Positions 23,720 through 36,922 of a stretch of 64,000 bases of DNA are shown piece after piece. Under the pieces are notes generated by a model that had not been told where the DNA came from, ran no database searches, and saw nothing but the letters and a program-made list of their open reading frames with translations. Within the stretch, counting starts at the first letter, position 1; every line of letters starts with the position of its first letter. The stretch is from Cerrena zonata (Eukaryota; Basidiomycota; Agaricomycetes; Polyporales; Cerrenaceae). The DNA is taken from contig JASBNA010000070.1 in NCBI GenBank assembly GCA_038087015.1, forward strand, positions 1 through 64,000, read 5' to 3'. Position numbers and translations under genes: made by a program.

Positions 23720-26700
23720 TTATGGCTAAGATTAATAGTTACACTGTTCAAGCTCTTTTGGATTCCAGCTCTCTTTCTGATTTTATGTCTGCTAAGCTGG
23801 CCCATCAACTCAAGCTTAGAACATTTGAGCTTGCAAAACTATCACCTATACAATTAGTGATATGAGGTTCTCATATAGAAATCAACTTGGATTGTAAGAC
23901 AATGCTGGGATATCAGTCAGTTAATGAGCAACAATACTTCAACATTATCAACCTTCTCAACTACAATTTCATACCAGGCACTTCATTTCTTTTTCAACAC
24001 CAAGTCACACTGAGATTAAATCCTACCTTAGTTGTGATCAGAAGTTTTAAAACATTACCCATTGAAGGTAAGCACTTACACATAATTGAATCTTGCATTG
24101 CTGAGGTTCTTGAGGATAGGCTTGAATCTGCATGAGAAATACTCTGAGAATATGCAGCACCAATCTGTCATAAGGCAAGTGATATACTATTATCACCTCT
24201 ATAATCTATTAACCATACTATTTCTCTAAAGGACCTAAGTAAGGTCTACTCATGGTGACCGAGCAAGTATCCCAATGCACACTGCAACAGCTAGCATAAA
24301 AAGTGTGATGTGTACTTACAATCAGAATGATAGAAAATAATGTCTATATGGAACATGTCGCCTATGATGCTGTTAATGAAACCAGGGACAGGTGTTAATG
24401 GAATTTCACTGAGACTTTGTATTGTAGCAGATCTACAAAAATGTAATGCTAATACAATTCAGCTCACATCTCCTTTGTCTGATATGGAAGGAATTTTATG
24501 CTGCATATCAAGAAAGAAATACCATTCACTTATTGATAGTATATGAGTATATCTGAGTTATCTGTAAACACATTGAGAGAACTACAATGACAACTCCTGA
24601 TAGTAATATGGTCAGTCTTGTTATGCAACAAGGTGATTGTAATGCTGTTGCCACCTATCAGACTCTTATAAATCATATTTTCAGTTCATATATTGGTGTC
24701 TTCATGGACATCTACCTTGATAATATTGTAATCTATTTTGATATCTTAGAAGACTATATCACTAGGCCAGAAACCAGATTCTAGGTCTAATAAAAAGGTG
24801 AAAAATCAGTTATAAAATGTAATAATTTTTAAGTAACTTTCTAGTCAAAAAAATAAAATAAAATACAAAGTTCTGATAGTATTTTGTAAATACAAGAATT
24901 AAACAAGATATTTATAGAATATGAAGCTTGAACTGTAAATTCCTACTAAAGATACATTTTTTTATAATAAAAACTTAAAATTTTAGATTAATTTTTTTGA
25001 TTGGAAAGTTACTTGAAAATTATGGTATTTTATGACTGATTTTTTTTACCTTTTTATTAGACCTAGAATCTGGTTTCTAGCCCAGTATATCAAACATTAT
25101 AAGATAGTGATTGATATGCTTAAATGTAAAAAGTTATATTTGAGTGCTATAAAATTACACTTTCTTGCTTCAGAAATAAAGATCTTAGGTCAGATCATCA
25201 ATAGCCAAGACATCCAAATAGACCCACATAAAGTGGACTCTGTCTTAAATTGAAAGACTCCAATATTGAGGAAATTATTATAGGGATTCTTAGGTTTGGT
25301 CAAATATCTGGCTGATAATATAGCTATTATCTGCATCCCAATGGGAATTCTATCTTTCATGACAGAATCAAAATCCATGTTCAAGTAGAAATCTACATAC
25401 CAATAAGCTTTCAAAGATATCAAAAAGTTAGTTGATCAATACTAGATGCATTAATGGATCTCTCTTAACTACTCAATAGATGCCCTACCAATATGGCTGG
25501 TTACATATGATTCTATTAGTGGTATTGCTGGAATAGTTATATAGAGAAAGAATTAGAATGATGGCCAAGTTGCTGTCTTCTTCTCTGCTAAGCTCATGTT
25601 AGCTCAGGCTAATTATGCAGTGCACAAGATTGAAATGCTTGCTGGGGTAGAGGCAATGTTATGACACTGTGATATCCTCCTCAGATATCCATTCATGTGG
25701 GTCACTGATTACAAAGGCTTGACCCATTTACTTAAGCAGAAGAATTTGTCTGGGAGACAAGTATGATAGCTCAAAAATATAGTGAAATATGATTTTAGCA
25801 TCAAATATGTTTCTGGTGTTAATAGCATTCTTGCCAATGCACTATCACAATGTATTCTAATGATCAACCTGGGACCATTCATATGTTCTCAGAATATACC
25901 CAGTTTGATGATAATAATGACTTACCTCAGCTAATAGAAAATCTGCCTATCTCAAAGCCTGTCTTAATTGGACTAGAGGCTTCAGCTATGCAGCTCTGTA
26001 CTCAGAAGGCCCCTGTCATACAGGAACATATAATGAAAGTTAAAGAGGCTACTAAAGACAAATCATTAAGGTAGTATAAGGAAACAATAGCAGAACTCTC
26101 TGCCTCTGACCCACATGAGAAGCATGCAGAACATAAGGCACAAGCTCTAAACCTTTCAGCTAAGACAGGATGATCTGAAACTTCAAAATAATTTTCAAAA
26201 AAGGTAAAGTGTGTCATCTTACATGATTCATATGTACAATGACAAAAAAGCAGCAACCCTTTGGAAATAATACAAAACCACCTCTGAAGGATGCAAATCA
26301 TAAAGATCCTGCCTTAACAACAGGATATAAGAATGATGTCAACCAGAATGAGCCTAAGTCTCATAGATGATTTTTTGAATTTGTCACTGAGTTAGTTGAT
26401 AGTGTTGACCTAGTAGCAAAACTGAAGGGTTGATACACTGAAGATTTCTTCTTCAAAATCATTCTAGAGGTGCCAAAGAACTATTGAAACTTTCATATCA
26501 AAGGAGACCTAATATTTCTGAAAGAAAGCAACAAGATATTGCTTTGCATTTCAGACATCTGCATGAATGATCAAAGCATCTACAAGATTGTCGCCTCACA
26601 TGTACACTCTCTGCTTGCTCACTTGAGTGTTTACAAGACTATTAGCTTATTCTGTGATCACATATGATGGAAATCTCTTGTATATGATATACAAATGTAT

Positions 26701-27880
26701 TGTGATACTTGCATAACCTGTAAATGCAGCAAGCCTAACAATCGAAGGCCGTATAGGCTACTCTCTACACTCAAAGTTCCAGAAGTACCCTTAGAGGCCA
26801 TTGGTATCAATTTCGTAGGTCTACTACTAGAGTCCAAGGACCAAAATGCTGTTTATGACTCAATCACAATCATTATAGACCACCTAACCTGTATGGCCTA
26901 CCTGGTCCCTGGCTAAACTATGCATACTGCCAAACATATGGCTGAACTTGTCTTTGCTGAAATGTACAAGCACTATGGAATACTGAAAGCAATTATAAGT
27001 GATCAAGATGTTGTATTTACCAGTATATTTTGATCTCATCTGCACCAACTAATGAGCACTGATCTTTGTATGTCCAGTGCTTATCATCCTGAATCTGATG
27101 ACACAACCAAATGAGCAAATTGGACAATAACCTAGATACTACGACAATGTATGGACCAACACAGAAAGATTAGGTATCGAAGCTACCTGCAATCAAATAC
27201 CCAGCTATACAAGCTTATACTCAGAAGGTGAAATTTACAATTATAGCTGCTCATGATAGCATTATTGCTACCTAGGTTAAACAAACATATGATGCAAATC
27301 AAAAGTGTCATCTATCTCCCTTTGTAGAAGGAGATTTGGTATATATTTCTACTAAGAATATGTCACTGCCTTGTGGCTTAGCTCATAAACTTATTTCAAA
27401 ATTTATAGGTCCATATCAGATTTCCCAAGATTTTAAGAATAACTTATACCAACTGGAGTTGTCATCTCAGTTGAAGAGAAGGGAGATTCACAATGTCTTT
27501 CACTCCTTTCTCCTTCACATTCATGAACCTAATGATGACTGTCTCTTCCCAGGACATCTTGACTTACAAGTAGCTGAACTTGAAACCCAGGATGATGAGT
27601 AGGTTATTAAGCAGATCATTTTACATGCTAGGAAAGACAGTGAGGCAATTTTCAAGATCATATGGAGGTCTGGTGATGTCACCTGAGTTTTTTACTCAAT
27701 GCTTGCTTGTCTTGAAGCACTCACCACTTATTTAGAATTATTAGGTGTTGATAACATTGGTCATCTTAGTGAAGGTACTGGAAGACCACCTTCAGATGAC
27801 CTCCAAATCTTTCTAGGGACCATGGTCCTGCCTTCTACACTCAAAACATATATGGGGAAACTGCAAGAGAACTCACTTTG
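23720..27880 (+). pseudogene. pol remnant of copy 1 (PR, RT, RH, IN, chromodomain)
   Basis: Protease at about 23720-24020: ALLDSSSLSDFMSAKLAHQL, with the active DSG changed to DSS. RT at about 24200-25300, cut by a MITE, with YLDN where YLDD is needed. RNase H-like at about 25480-25850 (VHKIEMLAGVEAML). Integrase at about 26560-27130: CDTCITCKCSKP zinc-binding half, EAIGINFVG with Asn for the first catalytic Asp, SDQDVVFTS, then decayed. Chromodomain-like at about 27600-27760. Stops are mostly TGA and fall at positions where copy 2 has Trp or Arg. It is not translatable. Confidence 0.87.
24760..25087. mobile_element. Family-1 palindromic MITE inside RT
   Basis: 328 bp, ends CACTAGGCC and GCCCAGTA, flanked by TAT on both sides. 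Removing the element and one TAT rejoins the RT frame (DYI followed by KHYKIVIDMLKC), as in the uninterrupted copy 2 near 44673-44720. This one is internally shorter than its relatives. Confidence 0.9.
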
Positions 27881-28002
27881 AAACCTTTACAACACTCATC
27901 TTTCCAGCTTACCTTATACTCACCTCTACCTTTGTCATCCCTCTCTTCATTTTGCTTCTATCATGACTATCTACCTCTCTAATATGTACATCTTCTGCTT
28001 CA

Positions 28003-28653
28003 GTGACTCCAACAATATTGGAGTTCACCATCTTTAGGATAAATTCACTTTTTATCATTACTCTCCTGAGCAGATTGACCTTATCCTTAAAGAGGATCAC
28101 CACTGCTAAAGGCAAAACAAATACTAGCTTTTATGTCCCCACTGATTACCAGGACTTTGCTGAGGCTGTCAATGCCAACTTGTCCAGTAACTATAGTTGT
28201 GCTATTCACCAGACCCAAGGTGCTATCTTTATCATCTGTTATCTCTTCCCTTGCTGCCTTTTCATCTCTGATGAAGCATGAATGTCCTGTTGTAATAACC
28301 TCAAGCAGCAAGAGCTCTACCACCAGTATGCTCACATGATCACAAGCAATGTCATCTATGACAGAGAGAGGCAGTCCAAGGCCAAGCATATATGCTTTGA
28401 GAGGAAAGAATTTGCCAGCAGCTTTAAATGTCTCATTCAAAACACACCCTCTGTTACTTCCTTCTCTTCTAATAACGAGCTTCTCTTTCTTGACCCTAAT
28501 GCCTTCAACAAGATACTTTATAACTCTATCCTCTCTAGTTCTAATGTTTTCACAGATGGTCTTGACTTTGACACTAATATAGGTGATGTCATTATCACAG
28601 AAAATGGTGAAAACACTACAGCTACTGATGATGATATTTTAGTTATAGTTTAG
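28003..28653 (+). pseudogene. Post-pol reading frame of copy 1, unknown function
   Basis: A single frame of 217 codons interrupted only by one TGA (28279-28281). It lies after the chromodomain and before the 3' LTR, much more open than the pol remnant around it. Segments include FYVPTDYQDFAEAVNANL, YDRERQSKAKHICFERKEF and an acidic end DVIITENGENTTATDDD. I recognise no family. Copy 2 also has a frame in this position (48509-50792), but clear similarity between the two is not visible by eye. Confidence 0.5.
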
Positions 28654-28676
28654 AATGTTCATATGAACACCTTAGG

Positions 28677-29138
28677 TACTGGGTATAATACAGAATTTTT
28701 AAGCACAAAAGAGCAGAGAAAGATTTTAGAAAAAATCTCAGCTTTTTTACTAGACTTTGCACTTTAAAAAATCAAAAAAGGTTTAGAATAGTTGTAAAAT
28801 CTTTTGCAGTTTAAGAAGATAAAAGGATTCAGAATCTTGGGTCTCATAAAATTCTCTATCACTAAACAAACTAGTCTATCAGGCTATAAATCAACTTGTT
28901 AACTTACTTATTAACAGTCTAATATAGCTGTAAGTCAACTAGTAAGTAGGTCAAGTGATAGCAGTTTTTGTGAGATCAAATATTCTGAATCCTTTCATCT
29001 TTGTGAACTGCAAAAGATTTTACAACTATTCTAAACCTTTTTTGATTTTTTAAAGTGCAAAGTCTAGTAAAAAAGCTGGGATTTTTTCTAAAATATTTTC
29101 TTTTTTTTATGCTTAAAAATTCTATATTATACCTAGTG
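28677..29138. mobile_element. Family-2 palindromic MITE next to the 3' LTR
   Basis: 462 bp, ends TACTGGGTATAATAC and TTATACCTAGTG, flanked by AGG on both sides. Taking it out joins CTTAGG to GAGGGTGCA and restores a purine-rich tract just before the 3' LTR, probably the polypurine tract. Confidence 0.9.
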
Positions 29139-29149
29139 AGGAGGGTGCA

Positions 29150-29409
29150 TGTAGTGATCAGCACTATGAATAGTTTATTTCTCAGTTTTTGGACTTTAAA
29201 TAGAGTGCTATGTGCATTAGGTTTTGTATAGTTTTCAGTATATGCTCTTTTCAGCTAGGTTGGGTAGAAGGTCACATGATTATAGTTCAGAACATATATA
29301 TACATATAGCCTCATTCAATAGTTGTATTTCTCAGTTCACCTTGAAATGCCACTATTTTACTCAGTTACTCTTATTGTGACTCTTTGATATATGACACTT
29401 ATTGTCACA
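29150..29409 (+). repeat. 3' LTR of copy 1
   Basis: 260 bp from TGTAGTGATCAG to TTGTCACA, with no MITE. It provides the empty site for the insertion in the 5' LTR. The target duplication TGTTG follows at 29410-29414. Confidence 0.92.
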
Positions 29410-29414
29410 TGTTG

Positions 29415-31342
29415 TAACATTGGTCAGATTATTGCTACATATAAATGCTCTTTTCTCAATTGCTACAATACTGACACTTATACAACAAAAATATAAAAAT
29501 TAAATTTGAATTAAATAAGGAGCTAACTAAGTATCTTTAAGAAAATACATCAATAGAGACTATAAATACACTATGGCAGCCCCCATATTTTCTAACTATA
29601 TATGGGATGTTTGTTTAGCACAGGAGTTACACAATGCTAAGTGGAGGACATTAGTGTCTAGGTCATGAGATCTATTAACAAGAGTATATCATTATTGAGG
29701 CAACATAACCTAAGTCTAGCTCTGAGAAGGGTGGTAGTAACTAGGATACTTAGGCCAGTGATACATATAAGAAATATATTACTATTTACTGAAGGGGCAA
29801 TCAGACACTGAGGATAGCAGGAGGAAATAAGAAGCAGAGAGATTGGGCAGGCAAACAGCACATATATGGAGAAAGATAGAAGGCAAGAGGAAAGATGTGA
29901 AGATCATAGTTTGAGGCCAAGTAGATATATATACATTGACAGAACTCAATGATATTACATATTCTGATAGGCTCCACTTATTGTTTTGTCAGCATATCAA
30001 TATGGCAGGCAGTGCACAATTGGGAGGTCTGAATAGATTTCTGTAAAGTTGAATGTGGTAATAGCAGAAGCTAGCAGCAAGAGAGATATCATAAAACACT
30101 ATTTCAGCTGCCACACTTTATCACATAAAACCTTGAATGCAATCATATATGTTATACACTAAATCAATCACTATATAAACTATACATTGCACTATTCAAT
30201 GATATTATTATGTGTTGAAGAATACTGGATGTTGTATTGTATCAGATTGTGGGAACTTACTTTACTACAACTCCTATGATTCTGCCACCCTTTATCTCAT
30301 TCATGCACTTTTCAGAATATTAACTGTTGATCACTACTTATTATTATATTTGATAGCTAGTTTGATATGTTTAACGTTGTTATTAGCTTTATTATCTCTG
30401 CTATTGCTGTTGACTGTACCATATTGTTGCTAGATTGTGTAACCTTGCTGATCCATATTTATTACTTTTTAATCGGCCTCCTCTTTTCTTCTACATACTA
30501 TTTATATTAGCATACATATACTATATCAATAGTGGCACTATAAGAGCACTAGTTCCTAACTATTTTGTATATAAAGAGGATGTCATTATATATTAAAATA
30601 TAAAAGTAGTAGTACAGAGTGATATAATAATCAGAGTAATATTGTAAAACTGCAAATAGAAGTGGGAAATAATATCAGTAAAACATCTAGTCACTTAAGC
30701 TTAAATCTACTTGAACTAAATTAAACAGATTTTATAGAACTTATAAAATTGAAGATGCCAGGATCTTATTTAATAAGCTTGAGAAAGCTCACTTAAACTT
30801 ACAAGTAGTTTGTGAAAATCTCACTTAGAGAAAATGAGTTAGAAATACTGTGTTATTTCATAATTTAAATATAAAGAGATATTTGTAAGTAATAACTATA
30901 GAGAATTAAAATGCAATCTTATGGGAATGATGATTAACATATTTGTTGACATAGTAGGTCTTGAATGAGTCTAAACTCTCTGAAAAATAGAAATGAGGAG
31001 GAAGAGTTTCTCTACTATATATAGAGATGAGGTGTACAGTACAAACAATAATGTCTAAATGTATCAAACTTTGCACTCAAACATTTTAGTTGTCAAACTT
31101 TGGCTTGACAATCTACATACCAGTTAGATTATCAGACTTGCAGTCAACTAATGTGAACCACTCAACAAGAGTATATAGAAATATCTCTTCCTTATATTTG
31201 AAAGAGAATAGAAACTGTACTCTTGTAGCATAAAGACTCCTTGTACTGCTTACATCAGAATTGGTCTCAATAAGGATATAATCATATTGTGCAGATCCCT
31301 TTCTCTATAAAGGTGTGGCATAAATGCATTCATACTGCATAT
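29415..31342. other. AT-rich DNA without recognisable genes
   Basis: About 1.9 kb, very AT-rich, with no long frame on either strand. Short frames (for example 29658-29861 minus, 30212-30433 plus) are leucine-rich and look random. It is probably old, decayed repeat DNA; I could not match it to the elements in this window. Confidence 0.4.
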
Positions 31343-31663
31343 TATTACAATGAATGTACACTTTTTTCTCTTCTTTTCCTTTTCTTTTCCTTTACTTGTA
31401 CTTGTGACTCAGTAACCACACAGCCCAGTAGCACATGAATGATCACCAGACTAGCTTACCCATTAGTTCTCTCACATAATGTCATCCGCTCCACAGTGAT
31501 ATCATCCTAGTCTAGACACTTCCATTCTCTCACATAGTACAGCTACGGTCCCTAGTATATAAACCCAGTAGCTCTAGCTTGTATTTCTTAATCTGACCTA
31601 GGCAATCTACCCTTTTTTACCCTGTTTAACTTGTATCTGCGTGAAAGGGCCTCGCCTGTAATA
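31343..31663 (+). repeat. Degraded solo LTR related to 18809-19226
   Basis: Starts TATTACAATG and ends CGCCTGTAATA. It shares several stretches with the nested LTR, such as CTGACCTAGG, the early ACACTTTTTTCT-like run, and the GGGC...CCTGTAA end. Flanks CATAT and TATAT differ by one C/T, consistent with an old 5-bp duplication. A TATATAAACC box is at about 31556. Confidence 0.65.
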
Positions 31664-34600
31664 TATATCACCAATTTTGAAGATATCACTTGGAGCATAA
31701 AAGGCAATAGTGACAGAAGTGAATACTGAGATCTTTGTGAGGTTGATCAGGGTACAATGAAAGATAAGCAGTGGTGGTGTATTAAAAGTAAGTGGTGCAT
31801 TAGGTGGAGTTGCTTATACAGATACTAAGATATGAAAATAGCAAGATTTGAGATTCTAAAATGGGCTGCAAGATTGACAGTTGACCTAGAAATATTATAG
31901 ACTAGAGAGAATCAAAGTTCAGCTTCAGTATCTCTGACAGTGAAGTTGGACAGATATTACTTATCTGACTTCTAGGCCAGTACTATAGTAGCCATGATAT
32001 AAAGACTCACAATAGGATCAGCATCTGAGCTGTTATTATTATTGCTATTGATGTCCAAAAGGCTGTCACTGGTAGTGTGTGAAATAGACTGTGTGCCTGA
32101 GCAATCTACAGAGATATCTTGACTGCCCAAGATTGTAGCAAGCATAAAAGAGAGTAGGCTTCTATTCAACATGCCTTATGCCTCAAAATCATTACATGCT
32201 ATATATATATCTTATCAAGCTGCTAATTGATAATAAGCATCTGATCAAGGGCTTCAAAATAGTCTGAGTGTTGCTAAGGTTTCTTGGCTGCTTTAATATA
32301 TTTTGATTCTGTGATTGAGGAACGTAAGCTGTTTGAAGCACCAAACTTTCAAAAGAGCTATCAATAGAACTGATATATAAAGAAGAAGAAGTTTTAGGTG
32401 AGAGAGGGTTTCCTATATGATCATAAGGCACTTCTGATAGTTAAACAATAATATCAGTACTATCACTAGAGATGAATTGAATGATAACATATTGTTTAGA
32501 GAAAGATGAATATCTCAAAAAAGGGGTAGTATATTGGAAGAATCTGTTTCAGTGTCTAAGTTGACAGATGACTCTGGAGATTCTGTAGGAGCAGATTCCA
32601 AATATATATTGCTTTCTCTAATAGCACATTGGTTATGGTCAGAAAAGAAAGATCTAAAGCCAGAGTTAGATATATATAAAAGAAGCACAGAGCTAGTGAG
32701 GAGATAAGCACAATTACAATATTGTGATAGCCCTAATGTGTTACAAAATATATAAGAACAATAGAGATAAAGTAAAATAGGATATTGACTGATATAAAGC
32801 TTCTTTTAGAGCAGAGGTAGAAGTCATTTTGAAGATATGATGAGAGTCTAAGATATTTTAACAATTCAAGAGGTTGAGAGGCTTTAGAAATAAAAGTATA
32901 TAAACTTGATAGAAGCTATAGTGCTTAGAGATATACATTTTATCAAGTCTCATTTCAATAGTCATTCATATCTTTAATTCAGGCACTAAGCTGTTCACTA
33001 GTTAATTAGGCAAGAATAGGGTTGCAACAGACTTATTGTTAAAATATAGGATATAGAGACTATTCTATTCTCTGTTTAATAAGAAAACAGCTATAATATT
33101 AGCATACAAAAACCCAAGATAGGAGAGATTAGTATTACTTACTATTATAATAATAAAAACTAAAAGACTATCTCAATAGTATATTATAAATCCCCACAAC
33201 AGGAGGTATATAAGCAGCATTGGAGTTTTACTTCAGAATGTATCAGTTTTATCTGTTTGCCTTTCTTTATCTTATATTTCTTCTCTGAGCTTTTATACCC
33301 ATCCCAACATCTATTTTATAGCATATACTGTCTAGCATCAGGAAGTGGTCCACCCTAGCAATTTGTGTCAATAGGCTATCTAACTTTTGACAGATGGAGG
33401 TTTTGAGAGGCTCAGATAATAGCTTAGGTTTATAGCTACATAACATAATGTAGTTTAGATTTTTTATGCATTATTAAAATATAGTATAAATATTTTGAGC
33501 GAGAGACCTTAGATTTAGCTATTGACTAGGAAATGGACTACTGTTAGGTGTTTTTATGAGCATATAAATACCTATGTATTGAAGTGAACACAATATTTAC
33601 AAATGTAAAAAGTACTTACCACAAGTTGCTCAAATATAATCAGTTAGGCCTTGAAGTAGTTGCCTGGTATCAGAGATTATATAAACTAACAAAGGCAGCA
33701 ATTCTAATCTGGTAGTGTCTGATATCAGCTCTTTAGCTTAGTGAAGTCTTGGAATAGACCAAGTTGACAATAGTATAAAATATTCAATCTTAGCTTAAAA
33801 AAGTTAAAACTTCAGTATATCTTGTAGTATAGTTTATACTACTATGCTAAGCTTTGGTTTTAATATAATACTCCTTCCTGAAAATTATTTCTCTAAGCCA
33901 AGTTGAGACTCAGATAATCATTTTCTTTTAAATGAAATATATACAGAGATATAAAAAAAATCATAAAAAATATATGAGGGGTAGAAAATAATATAGATCT
34001 TTAGAGAATTCTATAATATCTCTAACCATCCAAATTAGTGAGGTATTCACCTTCTTATGAGCTATTCCTTTTTGCATCTATTTTTGCTCTAAAATTTAGT
34101 TACATTACAAAGAACACCTTATTATACAGTTTTGACAGCAATCTATATATCTCTATGGGTCTAAGCCCATTGCTTAGCAGCCCAAGTCTTTATTGAAAGC
34201 AAACCTAGTATGAAATTATTTTATATTCACTTGTTAGATAACATTTTTTTCTGAGTACTACTTTATATATTTCTAAATTAAGCAATTTCTTTGAAAAATA
34301 AGTATTGTTTCTCTAATTTCTGGACTTAGAGACATTCTCACATCCTAAAATTTTGCATATAGTGCAACAAAATTATTTACTATATATTTACAAAAATAAC
34401 CAAGGAAAATAATGAAGTCTATATAAAGAAATTGGGCAGTAGACCACTTTCTAGTATGGACCAGATAGTGATAGTGCACAGTATCTCTCTCTTATATTTG
34501 TAGAAAATCTCTATGCTTATATGACATCTAAATATCACTATACAGAACCCAACCTACTAATATTGATAAGCACCTTAGGTTTGTTATCTTAGTTGCTGAT

Positions 34601-35769
34601 AGTATCAAAAAGCATCATACTTCTGAAGAGATGTCCTTCATGCAAAGTTATTGCTTTATCTCTCTTTCCAAAGCTTGATAGCAATTCCTTTGCCTGGGCA
34701 TCCTTAACCCTAAAGCAGCAACATATAGTTTTACAGTAAGAGAACTTTAGTACCAATAGGTTAATTGGAGAGCTGTTGGTACTATATTTTTGTCAAAATG
34801 TCAACAAAATATATCTGGTATTTCAGAAGCAGATTTTACTCTATGTATAGAATATCACAATCTGTGGAAGCTATGCATATTTCAAAACATTTTATAAGAG
34901 AAAATACCTAATAAAGAGAATATGAAATATGTTCTAAAGGCTTACTGCTACCCTGAGCTTGACACTATCTATCTGAAATATTGTAGCATTTGTGAAATAA
35001 TGGAAAAGGTAATTCTTATTTTCTATTAGCTTTTTTGTATCTCAACTCTACTTCTCTAGAATAATGGCAATTCTTCATAGTTGCATATTGTACAAGATAC
35101 TATTATTGGACTTTATAACCTATGCTATGCTTTACTTTGAACTGAAACTCTGTATGCTGATGATAGGAGCTTTCCAGGATCTCACATCTGAAGAGAAGGC
35201 AAGCCAGACAGCAGCTGAATATCATCACACTTATTTCTATACACCTAATCTCAATCTATCTATCCTTTTCTAGTAGCCTACATGACAATCTAACAACCAC
35301 ATCAAGTATTGCTTTCTCTGAAGTGGAATTATTGCTACTTGCTGTTAGTATAGATATAAAGGCTATGGTAACTATCTACCAACCACCTTCACTAAGCTGT
35401 TTGATGAAAAAATGCAACTTAGTCCCTCCACATGGCTCTTAAATATTGCAAGAAATTTTGACATTCTTTGCCCCCCTCTTCTTGTGAACTATCGATACAA
35501 ACTGAATGTGAAGTTTAGGTCTGTGAAATAGTACTAGTAGCAGACAATGTGAACCAAATATTGAATATGTGAGATAAATTTTACTCACACTTGTAGTTTT
35601 GGCTAGCAGTATCATATAATAGTCTTTTATTTCCTGACTCTAAGCTTACTGAGATGAAATGACTTTATGCTTGCATTGATGAGAATGATAGAGTATCTTG
35701 TGATATACAGGTAGATATATATTTTAACTTTAGTCTTTTTCAACCTCTATATCTCAATTTTATTTTTCC
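31664..35769. other. AT-rich DNA, probably decayed repeats
   Basis: About 4.1 kb with no supportable gene. The minus strand near 31972-32620 has Ser/Thr/Asn/Asp-rich short frames in a row, which may be a decayed low-complexity protein. Around 33180-33350 there is a TATA-like box (GGTATATAAGC) followed by a pyrimidine-rich tract, as in LTRs. No boundaries or partner copies were found here. Confidence 0.35.
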
Positions 35770-36922
35770 ATTGCAGATGTAAGAGCTACCCCAGATTCAA
35801 CTCTCAAAACTTAATCTTATGAATCCTACCACCTATTAGCTTGCTCAGGAGACCTTTGTTGCTGAATGCTGTTATTACCAACCACTTGCAACTACACAAG
35901 CCCTATGACAAGTCAGTCAATAGGGTGATAATGGTGTATCATCTAAACATATCAGTGAAACTGGTCTTGCTATCTGGGATACTCTCATCAAGAGAATCGA
36001 GGCTTTAAACTCTTACAACAGACTAATAAAGCCTTTGACTTCTGGTGTAAATCATCAAGTATGTCATAGTAGGCTCTATACCACATATAGACAACTGATG
36101 TCTACTTATAGATACCAAAAGAATACACTGCAAGCAGTCAATTTTACAGTACATTATTGTTATATTTGGTATTCTGTTGTTAATAACTGTTTTCTCTTAA
36201 AAATTTGCCTGCTACTGTGATTGTACCTTTGCCAATCTACAAGCAATACATGAGGCTATATATACTGGAAATATCACATCTTCAAATCCATTACAACTGG
36301 GCTCACTTGTTGTAGCCTTACAGCCTAGTACAGATATAAAGAAAACTCTGGTTATAATTCTTGGTGAAGGTAAGATAGCATTTTATATATAAGCCTCTCT
36401 CTTAGCTGACATTATATATTTATTGCAGTTGTAATGCTCTATTTCACTAGTGGTGCAAAAGGTGCACATCTTGATTGGATCAATGAGATCAAGAGTGTTG
36501 GTAATCTATTCTATGTGATAGTTCAAGTGTACATATATTTCCATGGGTCTACTTACACCTCCCTTACATGCAAGAGTCTTGAGTGCAACACATTTCTTCA
36601 CCTTCCTTATATGCACCTTATCTTCTCTCTCCCTTGGGATCCCACTGCAATGGCAACTCTAAGTTGAAGAGATATCTCAGCAGATGCTGCTTATCTGATG
36701 ACCTTTGTAACATTATCACCACAATCTATGCCAATTGTTTTGATGCTCTTATCTAACAGTATACCCATCTCTAATGCTGTTCAAGCACTTATCAAGATGC
36801 TCAAAGGGAAAGAAGATATAGAGACTGTGTCAATGTTGAAGCAAATAGTAGCACAGGATGAATATTGTTATGGTGGAGATGATAAGTCTTCTAGTGAATC
36901 AGATATTGAGATTGAGAGTTAG
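35770..36922 (+). pseudogene. Decayed multi-exon coding relic, unknown family
   Basis: Successive coding-like pieces are joined by plausible introns. An acceptor TTTTTCCATTGCAG at about 35763-35776 is followed by LPQIQLSKLNLMNP, and later HISETGLAIWDTLIKRIEAL. A donor GTAAGA at about 36370 and acceptor TTATTGCAG near 36428 lead into a frame of 163 codons (36434-36922) with one TGA at 36665-36667. Segments there are KGAHLDWINEIKSVGNLFY and an acidic end DDKSSSESDIEIES. I cannot assign a function. Confidence 0.4.

Larger units (their letters stand above)
18494..29409 (+). mobile_element. Old Ty3/gypsy chromovirus (copy 1), full length but decayed
   Basis: Bounded by two related LTRs (18494-19551 and 29150-29409), each starting TGTAG and ending TCACA. 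The outside is flanked by the perfect 5-bp duplication TGTTG (18489-18493 and 29410-29414). Inside, in plus-strand order, are gag remnants, zinc knuckle, protease, reverse transcriptase, RNase H, integrase, a chromodomain-like segment and a post-pol frame. All are interrupted by TGA, TAG and TAA. Five palindromic MITEs (18662, 20100, 22950, 24760 and 28677) and one nested solo LTR were added later. Catalytic positions are hit: RT has YLDN for YLDD, protease has DSS for DSG, and integrase has INF for IDF. It cannot be autonomous. The sister copy is at 38262-51530. Confidence 0.92.

Noticed and set aside
33655..33685. CTGGTATCAGAG as a copia-type primer-binding site
   Set aside because: The motif is right for many copia elements, but no LTR end lies directly before it and no gag or pol follows.
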